From positions 1 to 41,467 of the forward strand of contig JASGFB010000029.1 of the NCBI GenBank assembly GCA_047605765.1: a stretch of 41,467 nt of DNA, in the 5' to 3' direction. The position numbers and the translations under genes were made by a program. Origin of the DNA: JBGVSA01 sp047605765 (GTDB lineage Bacteria > Pseudomonadota > Gammaproteobacteria > Burkholderiales > Rhodocyclaceae). Positions 8,210-14,461 of the stretch are shown here, in pieces. Position 1 is the stretch's first letter, and each line of letters starts with the position of its first letter. The notes below the pieces were generated by a model. The model saw only the letters and a list, made by a program, of their open reading frames with translations. It made no database searches and was not told the origin of the DNA.

Positions 8210-9250
8210 TTACGAAGCCGGCCCCACCGACACCCAGAGACGCGTGTGGTAGCGCACGCTGATGGGCTGAGTCTGTACCAGGAACTGCAGCGTCTGATCA
8301 GTATCGCGCGTGTGGTAGAGACCGGACACGCGCAACTCCGCCACGCGGGCATCGCAATGGATGGTGCCATGGCGGTAGCGCGCCAGTTCGTTGAGCAGAT
8401 CGCCCAGGCGCATGTTCTTGCCGGCGATGACGCCATCGGCCCAACTGTCGGCGTCGAAACCAGCCAGATCGGCTGCGGTGGTGCCGTCACTGCCTAGCCA
8501 ACGGCTCTCGCCCGGGCGTACGACGTAGGCCGCGCCGCCGGACACCGGGTGCAGCGCCACAGCGCCCTCTTGCACCGACACGCGGCTACGGCCTGCGTCC
8601 AGGCGCACGGCGAAGCGCGTTCCCAGGGCTTCCATGCGGCCGTATGGCGTATGCACCCAGAATGGCCGCCTGGCCGCCGCATCGGCATCCGCACCGGTGG
8701 TGACGAGGATCTCGCCCCGCCGCAGGGTAACGATGCGCGTGTCGCCGGTCAGATCGAAGCTCACCGCCGTATCGGTGTTGAGCGCGATGACAGTGCCATC
8801 GGCCAGCGTCAGCGTCTGGCGCTGGCCGGTGACGGTACTGGCGTCGGCCAGCAGGCGTGGCCAGGGCGCGTAAGCCTCGACCATCCAACCGGCCCCCAGC
8901 GCCAGGGCGCCCAGCCCGAGCAACTTGAGTGCGCGGCGCCGCCCCGGCCGCGCTTGGCGACGGTAAGCGTCAGCCGCCGCCAGGGCCGGATGCGCCAGGT
9001 GGGCAGGCACCTTGTCGAACGCCTGGCGCAGCGAACCGACGCATTGCCAGGCCAGCGCGTGCAGGGGATCGGCATCGCGCCATTGTTCGAAGGCATGGCG
9101 GACGGCCGGCGTGGGGGTGTTGTATTCGAGGCGGATAACCCAGACGATGGCCTCGTCGATGATGTCCTCGCTGAGCGGCGGCCCATCCGACATGCCGGCC
9201 GCATCGAGGGCAACCGAAGGCTGCGGTGGTCTGCGCATGCGTACGCTCAC
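8210..9250 (-). CDS. FecR-family anti-sigma factor / sigma regulator
   Basis: A 346-residue FecR-type inner-membrane protein. The N-terminal part (EAIVWVIRLEYNTPTPAVRHAFEQWRDADPLHALAW, quoted here as ends EAIVWVIRLEY and LHALAW) is the cytoplasmic anti-sigma region. One membrane segment lies near residue 110 (LKLLGLGALALGAGWMVEA). The periplasmic FecR domain follows (TLADGTVIALNTDTAVSFDL, ALGTRFAVR, SVQEGAVALHP). FecR proteins hold a FecI sigma factor until the STN domain of a loaded receptor signals. The GTG start overlaps the fecI stop (GTGA), so the pair is translationally coupled; an ATG twelve bases further in is an alternative start. Confidence 0.92.
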   Translation of the reverse strand: MSVRMRRPPQPSVALDAAGMSDGPPLSEDIIDEAIVWVIRLEYNTPTPAVRHAFEQWRDADPLHALAWQCVGSLRQAFDKVPAHLAHPALAAADAYRRQARPGRRRALKLLGLGALALGAGWMVEAYAPWPRLLADASTVTGQRQTLTLADGTVIALNTDTAVSFDLTGDTRIVTLRRGEILVTTGADADAAARRPFWVHTPYGRMEALGTRFAVRLDAGRSRVSVQEGAVALHPVSGGAAYVVRPGESRWLGSDGTTAADLAGFDADSWADGVIAGKNMRLGDLLNELARYRHGTIHCDARVAELRVSGLYHTRDTDQTLQFLVQTQPISVRYHTRLWVSVGPAS

Positions 9251-9768
9251 TCAGCGAAGCGCGCGAAATAGCAGGCCTTCAGCGCCTTGGCGAGGTAGCG
9301 CTCCACCGTCGCCAGCGATACCGCCAGACGCTCGGCGATCTGCGGGCAAGTAAGGCCGTCGAGCTGCGCCAGCAGGAACGCCTGGCGCACCGCTGGCGGC
9401 AGGGTGTCGAGCATGCGGTCGATCTCGTAAAGGGCTTCGAGCACCAGATGACGGTTCTCCGGCGACGGCGCCAGCGGCTCGGGCAAGGCCGCCAGGGTGT
9501 CGAGCCAGGCGCGCTCCAGTTCACGGCGCCGCCAGTGGTCGACCACCAGCCCATGGGCGATGGTCGACAGCAACGCCCGGGGTTCGCGTGCGCCGATCGA
9601 TTGGCGCCGCGCCAACAGGCGCATGAAGACATCCTGCGCCAGGTCGGCGGCGTCGCAGCTGTTGCCGAGCTTGCCGCGCAGCCAATTGGACAGCCAGCCG
9701 TGGTGGTTGCTGTACAGCGCGTGGACTTCCTGGTGGAGCGCGACTTCGGCGGACACGGCCTGACTCAT
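9247..9768 (-). CDS. ECF sigma factor, FecI-like
   Basis: A 173-residue extracytoplasmic-function sigma factor. Region 2 is seen at about residues 15-85 (ADLAQDVFMRLLARR, then HGLVVDHWRRRELERAW) and region 4 at about 115-168 (LDTLPPAVRQAFLLAQLDGL, AERLAVSLATVERYLAKAL) with its helix-turn-helix. Such factors direct RNA polymerase to the promoter of the partner TonB receptor after release by FecR. It is first in the fecI-fecR-receptor row and is preceded by a Fur-like box, so low iron should raise its expression. Length and order match FecI/FpvI-type iron systems. Confidence 0.92.
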   Translation of the reverse strand: MSQAVSAEVALHQEVHALYSNHHGWLSNWLRGKLGNSCDAADLAQDVFMRLLARRQSIGAREPRALLSTIAHGLVVDHWRRRELERAWLDTLAALPEPLAPSPENRHLVLEALYEIDRMLDTLPPAVRQAFLLAQLDGLTCPQIAERLAVSLATVERYLAKALKACYFARFAE

Positions 9769-9800
9769 GGGGCGACCCGAAACAGAACTGGAATAGTTAA

Positions 9801-9819
9801 ACGAGAACTATTCTCAGTT
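9801..9819 (-). promoter_or_regulatory. Fur-like box upstream of fecI
   Basis: GAGAACTATTCTC (9803-9815) is an inverted repeat of GAGAA around CTA. On the minus strand TGAGAATAGTTCTCG resembles the TGAGAATNATTCTCA form of the Fur box. It lies about 35 bases before the fecI start, a usual place for iron repression. Confidence 0.6.
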
Positions 9820-9902
9820 TATTGGATCGGGGCGCGTTCCGGCAAGGAACCCGCACGGGATGCAACGGCACGCCTCGTCGCCGTACTCGCCCTCGCCTGC
9901 CG

Positions 9903-10019
9903 GCCAGGCAGATGCGCGCGTTCTACCGGCGCATGGGCTGCGTGGATGAAGGTCTCATCCCGGACATCCGGGGCGCGAATCCGCGCCTGCAGATGCGCAA
10001 GACGCTGGCGTGCCCCTAG
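9903..10019 (+). pseudogene. C-terminal fragment of a GNAT N-acetyltransferase
   Basis: The frame ending at 10019 reads MRAFYRRMGCVDEGLIP, then DIRGANPRLQMRKTLA and a stop. This is the usual end of a GNAT acetyltransferase: a last helix with the FYxRxGF-like motif and final strand. The bases before 9903 in this frame are low-complexity arginine/proline nonsense, so the acetyl-CoA binding core is missing. The fragment is about 38 residues of a normal 150. Its stop overlaps the stop of the converging aldo/keto reductase gene by four bases. It is judged a decayed or deletion remnant, not a working gene. Confidence 0.6.
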
Positions 10020-10882
10020 GCGGCGCCGATGGCGTCGAGTTCCGCCACGGCGTCGGCCGGCAACACCAGTTCGCCAGCGGCGAGGTTGTCACGCAGATGG
10101 GCGATCGACGACGTACCCGGAATGAGCAGGATGTTGGGCGCGCGCTGGAGCAGCCAGGCAATGGCCACCTGCATCGGCGATACGCCCAGGCGCTGTGCCA
10201 CCGCCGTCAGCGTGGCCGATTGCAGCGGCGTGAATCCACCCAGCGGGAAGAACGGCACGTAGGCAATGCCGGCCTGGCCCAGTTCGTCGATGAGGGCATC
10301 GTCGTCGCGGTGCGCCACGTTGTACATGTTCTGTACGCACACGATCGGCACGATGCGCTGGCCGTCGGCCACCTGCTGGCGGGTGACATTGCTCAGGCCG
10401 ATGTGGCGGATCAGGCCCTTCTCGCGCAATTCCGCCAAGGCGGTGAGCGGCGCTTCGAGCGAACCCTCTTCCGGGCCGTGGATGCCGAACATGCTGCGCA
10501 GATTGACCACCTCCAGGACATCACGGCCGAGGTTGCGCAGATTGTCGTGCACAGCCTGGGTCAGCGCTTCGGCGGAGAAGGCCGGTTGCCAGGAGGCATC
10601 GGCGCCGCGCACGGCGCCCACCTTGGTGACGATGAGCAGATCGTCCGGATAGGGCGACAGCGCCTCGCGAATCAACTGATTGGTGATGTGCGGACCGTAG
10701 AAATCGCTGGTGTCGATGTGGTCGACGCCCAAGGCAATGGCTTCGCGCAACACGGCGCGTGCGCCGTCCAGGTCGGCCGGCGGGCCGAACACGCCCGGCC
10801 CGGCCAGTTGCATGGCCCCGTAGCCCAGGCGCTTGACGGAACGGTCGCCCAGTTGAAAGCGTGCGGGAGTGTGATTGGACAT
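10016..10882 (-). CDS. Aldo/keto reductase
   Basis: A 288-residue NADPH-type oxidoreductase of the aldo/keto reductase superfamily. Seen are the N-terminal strand RLGYGAMQLAG, the catalytic Asp-Tyr segment GVDHIDTSDFYGPH near residue 55, the lysine in LLIVTKVG, the segment RHIGLSNVTRQQ, and the cofactor-binding C-terminal part IPGTSSIAHLRDNLAA. The usual active-site histidine region (family LxHxxD) reads VVNLRSMFG, so the histidine appears replaced, as in some bacterial YajO/AKR11-like members. It is divergent from a LysR regulator with a perfect dyad between them. The natural carbonyl substrate is unknown; detoxification of aldehydes is a common role. Confidence 0.9.
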   Translation of the reverse strand: MSNHTPARFQLGDRSVKRLGYGAMQLAGPGVFGPPADLDGARAVLREAIALGVDHIDTSDFYGPHITNQLIREALSPYPDDLLIVTKVGAVRGADASWQPAFSAEALTQAVHDNLRNLGRDVLEVVNLRSMFGIHGPEEGSLEAPLTALAELREKGLIRHIGLSNVTRQQVADGQRIVPIVCVQNMYNVAHRDDDALIDELGQAGIAYVPFFPLGGFTPLQSATLTAVAQRLGVSPMQVAIAWLLQRAPNILLIPGTSSIAHLRDNLAAGELVLPADAVAELDAIGAA

Positions 10883-10912
10883 GGCGGCGTGACCTCTGCA
10901 GTGGTTGGGATG

Positions 10913-10930
10913 TGCCTATAAAGTTAGGCA
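10913..10930. promoter_or_regulatory. Perfect dyad, probable LysR operator
   Basis: TGCCTA and TAGGCA form a perfect inverted repeat separated by six bases (TAAAGT), 31 bases before the reductase start and 59 before the lysR start. Size and position suit a LysR-type regulatory site controlling both divergent genes. Confidence 0.6.
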
Positions 10931-10988
10931 AGCCCGCATTGCGCGACAATCCTGTATTTTCTGCACACCCTGTACGCCGATCCGGACA

Positions 10989-11942
10989 ATGAAAGCAGAT
11001 CTGGGAGACCTCAACGCCTTCGTCATCGTCGCCCGCGCGGGTGGATTCCGCGAAGGCGCCCGCCTCAGTGGGCAGAGTGCCTCGGGCCTGAGCGATGCCG
11101 TGCGCCGTCTCGAAGCCCAATTGGGTGTGCGCCTGCTCAACCGCACCACACGCAGCGTGGTGCCGACGGAGGCAGGACAGAGCCTGCTCGCCCGGCTGGC
11201 GCCGATGCTCGACGAAATGGACAGCGCACTAGACGTCGTCAACGGCTTCCGCGAACGTCCGGTCGGCACGCTGCGCCTGAACGTACCGATCAGCGCCGTA
11301 CGGTTGGTGCTGCCGGCCATCGTGCCGCGCTTTCTGGCGGCCTACCCCGACGTGCGCCTGGAAGTCATCGCCGAGGACAGCTTCGTCGACGTGCTGGCCG
11401 AAGGCTGCGACGCCGGCATCCGCTACGAAGAGCGGCTGGAGCAGGACATGATCGCCGTACCGATCGGCCCACGCGTACAACGGTTCGCCGCCGCCGCCGC
11501 GCCCGCCTACCTCGACCGCCATGGCCGCCCTCACCATCCGGACGAACTGCTCGCCCACGCCTGCCTGCGCGGCCGCTTCGCCAGTGGCGTCACGCCACTC
11601 TGGGAATTCGAGCGCGACGGCACGGTGCTGCGCATCGATCCGCCCGGGCCGCTGCTGGTACGCGCCGGCGCGGCGGTCGATCTGGCGGTGGACGCCGCCG
11701 TCGCCGGCAGCGGCGTGGTCTATCTGTTCGAAGGATGGCTGCGACCGTACATCGACCAGGGCGCGCTGGAAGCGGTGCTCGAACCGTGGTGGCCACGTTT
11801 CTCGGGGCCGTTTCTGTATTACCCCGGCCGCCGATTCGTGCCCGCCCCGCTGCGCGCCTTCATCGACTTCATCAAGCAGCAGACATGGTCCGACGACGCG
11901 GCGCCGGCAGCGCGCCATGCGGACGCCCCCCCGATGCCCTGA
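10989..11942 (+). CDS. LysR-family transcriptional regulator
   Basis: A 317-residue LysR regulator. The N-terminal winged helix-turn-helix is at about residues 5-65 (LNAFVIVARAGGFREGARLS, SASGLSDAVRRLEAQLGVRL, LLNRTTRSVVPTEAGQ). The effector domain begins near residue 90 (PVGTLRLNVPISAVRLVLP) and runs through two Rossmann-like lobes; the C-terminal tail (HADAPPMP) is extra. It belongs to the large subgroup related to regulators placed beside oxidoreductases. It most likely controls the divergent aldo/keto reductase through the dyad at 10913-10930. Start: ATG 10989; an in-frame ATG at 10905 would add residues not typical of LysR proteins. Confidence 0.92.
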   Translation: MKADLGDLNAFVIVARAGGFREGARLSGQSASGLSDAVRRLEAQLGVRLLNRTTRSVVPTEAGQSLLARLAPMLDEMDSALDVVNGFRERPVGTLRLNVPISAVRLVLPAIVPRFLAAYPDVRLEVIAEDSFVDVLAEGCDAGIRYEERLEQDMIAVPIGPRVQRFAAAAAPAYLDRHGRPHHPDELLAHACLRGRFASGVTPLWEFERDGTVLRIDPPGPLLVRAGAAVDLAVDAAVAGSGVVYLFEGWLRPYIDQGALEAVLEPWWPRFSGPFLYYPGRRFVPAPLRAFIDFIKQQTWSDDAAPAARHADAPPMP

Positions 11943-12022
11943 CGAACACGCTGGCGCGATATCGCCGCCGCCCACCCTTGCGCCGAAGCCGCCCCGAGCG
12001 CCGCACCATGCCAGATGATTTG

Positions 12023-12039
12023 TTAAGAGTCGTTAAGAG
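12023..12039 (+). repeat. Tandem TTAAGAG directly upstream of the sigma-54 promoter
   Basis: TTAAGAG occurs at 12023-12029 and again at 12033-12039, ten bases apart (one helical turn), ending one base before the promoter motif. It may be a binding site for an activator or another regulator of fliD. Confidence 0.45.
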
Positions 12040-12056
12040 CTGGCATGGAATCTGCA
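12040..12056 (+). promoter_or_regulatory. Sigma-54 (RpoN) promoter of fliD
   Basis: The 17 bases CTGGCATGGAATCTGCA fit the RpoN consensus YTGGCACGrNNNTTGCW with two mismatches. The essential GG and GC are at the required spacing. It lies 131 bases before the fliD start and fits the RpoN-dependent middle flagellar genes of many polar-flagellated proteobacteria. Confidence 0.75.
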
Positions 12057-12187
12057 TTTGATCCCAACAAGAACATGCAGGACGAATGATGCTTGCCGCA
12101 TTTCTGGCGGCACGCGACAAAAGTCGTCCGGCATGGGCGGCCCGCACAGGGCGCCCACGTACATAAAAAACCGGAAAAGATCACATC

Positions 12188-13597
12188 ATGGCGAGCACGG
12201 GCACATTGACGCTTGGGGGCATGAACCTGGACATCGACACCATGGTCACCAAGCTGATGGCGGTGGAGCAACGGCCCATCACCACGCTGCAGACCAAGGA
12301 GGCGAGCTACAAGACCCAGTTGTCGGCGTTCAGCACGCTCAAGGGTACGCTGTCGTCATTGCAGACGGCGGCACAGACGCTCAACACGACGGCGAAATTT
12401 GCCGCCTTCTCGGCGACAGTTGCCGATACCGCGGTGGCGTCGGCAAGCGCCAACGGGTCGGCCGCCGCCGGCACCTACACGCTGACCGTCGACCACCTGG
12501 CCCAGGCGCAGAAGATCAAGACCGGCAGCTACACGAGCACCCTCAGCACCCTGCCCACCGGCACGCTGAGCATCCAGACCGGCACCACCGATGACAATGG
12601 CTTTACCGCCACCAAGACGGTGAACATCACGGTCAACTCGTCGAACAACACATTGCAGGGCATCCGCGACACCATCAACGCCTCTGGCGCCGGCGTCACG
12701 GCAACGATGGTCAACGACGGTGGCAGCACACCCTATCGCCTGGTGCTGACCTCGCAAACCACCGGCACCACCAACACCTTCAAGATGTCCGGCATCGACG
12801 GTCTGGAATTCGATCCGGCCAACCCGACAGGCTCGACACTGACGCAGATCCAGAAAGCCGAAAACGCCAAGTTCTCAGTCGATGGCATCGACTTCGTCAA
12901 GTCGACCAATTCGGTGTCGGACGCCATCGACGGGGTCACGCTCAATCTGACCAAGACCAACGCCAACGCCAAGACCACGCTGACCATTTCTCGCGACACC
13001 TCGGCCATGTCGGACAAGGTCAGCGCCTTTGTGCAGGCCTACAACACCGCCATCCAGGTGATGCGCTCGCAGACCTCGTACAACGCCGACACCAAGGCTG
13101 CCGGCACGCTCAACGGCGACGCCACCGTACGCGGCATCACGCAGCAGTTGCGTACCATCATGAGCACGCCGGTGCTGGCCGACGGCAAGTCGCGCTACCT
13201 GTCGGACATCGGCATCAGCGCCAAGGTTGACGGCACGCTGTCGATCGACAACGCCAAGCTCACCAAGGCGCTCGCCGACCCGGCCCAGAACGTGGCCGCC
13301 ATGTTCGCCAAGGTAGGCGAGAACAATGGCATCGCCGCCAAGATCGATGCGGCCATGGAAGCAGTCATCAGCGACAAGGGCTCGCTCAAGGCACGCACCG
13401 ACGGCATTGGCGAAACCGTCAAGACGCTGGACAAGCGCATCGAAGCGATGAACCGGCGTCTGGAGGCGGTCGAGGCCCGCTATCGGGCGCAGTTCACTGC
13501 ACTCGACACCACGCTGTCGAACCTCAACGGCACCAGTTCATACCTGACACAGCAACTAGCGTCGCTGCAAAGCTTCGCGTCGTCGTCCTCCAAGTGA
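12188..13597 (+). CDS. fliD: Flagellar filament cap protein FliD (hook-associated protein 2)
   Basis: A 469-residue FliD. It is exported through the flagellar channel and caps the growing filament so that flagellin subunits are added. The N-terminal conserved FliD domain is at about residues 8-105 (LDIDTMVTKLMAVEQRPITT). The C-terminal domain runs from about 220 to the end (SVDGIDFVKSTNSVSDAIDG, LSDIGISAKVDGTLSID) and closes with the heptad-like helix LDKRIEAMNRRLEAVEARYR and LNGTSSYLTQQLASL. There is no signal peptide, as expected for a type III flagellar export substrate. fliT follows 38 bases later. Transcription probably starts at the sigma-54 site upstream. Confidence 0.96.
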   Translation: MASTGTLTLGGMNLDIDTMVTKLMAVEQRPITTLQTKEASYKTQLSAFSTLKGTLSSLQTAAQTLNTTAKFAAFSATVADTAVASASANGSAAAGTYTLTVDHLAQAQKIKTGSYTSTLSTLPTGTLSIQTGTTDDNGFTATKTVNITVNSSNNTLQGIRDTINASGAGVTATMVNDGGSTPYRLVLTSQTTGTTNTFKMSGIDGLEFDPANPTGSTLTQIQKAENAKFSVDGIDFVKSTNSVSDAIDGVTLNLTKTNANAKTTLTISRDTSAMSDKVSAFVQAYNTAIQVMRSQTSYNADTKAAGTLNGDATVRGITQQLRTIMSTPVLADGKSRYLSDIGISAKVDGTLSIDNAKLTKALADPAQNVAAMFAKVGENNGIAAKIDAAMEAVISDKGSLKARTDGIGETVKTLDKRIEAMNRRLEAVEARYRAQFTALDTTLSNLNGTSSYLTQQLASLQSFASSSSK

Positions 13598-13635
13598 TCG
13601 ACGACCCACATCGCATACCAAAGGGACACCCCGCC

Positions 13636-13956
13636 ATGATCGACAGGATCGCGCTTTACGAACGCATGGGCCAGTTGATGGCCGAGATGGTCGAAGCCGC
13701 CAGCCGCAGCGACTGGGACGCGCTGACACCGCTGGAAAGATGCGTGAACACGGTGCGCTGCCAACTGGCGGCCGATGAGGCCGGCCGGATCTCCGCCGAT
13801 GCCGGCCTGCGGGCCCGCGAAATCGAATGCATCCGGCACATCCTGGATGCCGAGCGGACGCTGCATGGCTATACCGATCCGTGGATGGCCGAGATACGGG
13901 CCGAGCTCGGCGGCAGCGCACGCCAACGCAAGCTCAACGCAGCCTACAGCGTATAA
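13636..13956 (+). CDS. fliT: FliT-like flagellar export chaperone
   Basis: A 106-residue, mostly helical, acidic protein. The pattern LYERMGQLMAEMVEAASRSD followed by WDALTPLERCV, then IECIRHILDAE and YTDPWMAEIRAEL, fits FliT. FliT binds FliD in the cytoplasm, keeps it export-competent, and in enterics also modulates FlhDC. Its place directly after fliD supports this, since it is the dedicated chaperone of that product. The ATG at 13636 follows AAGGGA; an upstream in-frame ATG at 13594 overlaps the end of fliD and would add an unusual leader. No fliS gene lies between fliD and fliT here, though fliS often does elsewhere. Confidence 0.8.
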   Translation: MIDRIALYERMGQLMAEMVEAASRSDWDALTPLERCVNTVRCQLAADEAGRISADAGLRAREIECIRHILDAERTLHGYTDPWMAEIRAELGGSARQRKLNAAYSV

Positions 13957-14138
13957 CGGGGGCGCCGGCGTCACCGCGCCCATCTCCAGCACCACCAGCG
14001 ATCAGCGTCGCCCAGGTCGCGCGCTGCGCCAAGGCGGCCACGCTGCGCCTGAACACCGCAGACCTGGCCGCCCTCGACACCGCCAGCGCGTGATCCCACG
14101 ACGCGGCTGACCCGCCGCGCATCTTCTTGTATGCTGCC
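13957..14138 (+). other. Gap between fliT and the terminator, no recognisable gene
   Basis: A short open frame ends at 14093 (VAQVARCAKAATLRLNTADLA, shown only in part: NTADLAALDTASA). It has no clear start or ribosome site and no family match I recognise. It could be a decayed gene end or chance coding in GC-rich DNA. Confidence 0.3.
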
Positions 14139-14167
14139 GCCCCCGCTCACCAGCGGGGGCTTTTTTT
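14139..14167 (+). terminator. Rho-independent terminator after the fliD-fliT unit
   Basis: GCCCCCGCT pairs with AGCGGGGGC around CACC, followed by seven T. It ends the flagellar transcription unit and insulates the nrd control region. Confidence 0.9.
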
Positions 14168-14312
14168 CGCGCGCCGCCCCCCCCCGGCCGGCGCCATCCA
14201 GGCTCCGTGGGCGGCCCCGCGTCGAGCCATCTCGCCGCAAGCGCCATGGGGCGGCGGTTTGCCGCCCATCGCCGGCTTGTCAATGGTCATCCGGGGCAGC
14301 CGATCTTCGATT

Positions 14313-14326
14313 TTGACCGAGATCAA
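14313..14326 (+). promoter_or_regulatory. Fnr/Anr-type box upstream of nrdD
   Basis: TTGACCGAGATCAA matches TTGAT-N4-ATCAA with one mismatch. It lies about 135 bases before the nrdD start, in a locally AT-richer stretch, which fits induction of the anaerobic reductase when oxygen is low. Confidence 0.7.
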
Positions 14327-14358
14327 ACAACTAAATACGGTAGTTTTTGTCGCTCCAA

Positions 14359-14374
14359 ATACTACCTATTGTGT
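14359..14374 (+). promoter_or_regulatory. NrdR-type box upstream of nrdD
   Basis: ATACTACCTATTGTGT agrees with the NrdR consensus ACACWATATATWGTGT at 13 of 16 positions. A weaker similar stretch begins at 14335, but its 24-base offset is not the usual spacing of paired NrdR boxes. Confidence 0.55.
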
Positions 14375-14461
14375 TTTAAAGTCCGCGACTGAGTTCCACG
14401 GGGCACCCACGAGTCGCCCCTGTCACACCCACAATAACCTTACTTGCTACCAGAGATCTCG

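Noticed and set aside
6366..8252. Long plus-strand open frame (628 codons) opposite the TonB receptor
   Set aside because: Arg/Gly/Ala/Asp-rich shadow typical of high-GC antisense frames; no motif, and the minus strand encodes a complete receptor.
13594..13635. Longer fliT start overlapping fliD
   Set aside because: The ATG at 13636 has AAGGGA upstream and gives the normal FliT length.
14444..14461. TTG start six codons before the nrdD ATG
   Set aside because: No ribosome site favours it, and the ATP-cone domain begins at the ATG.
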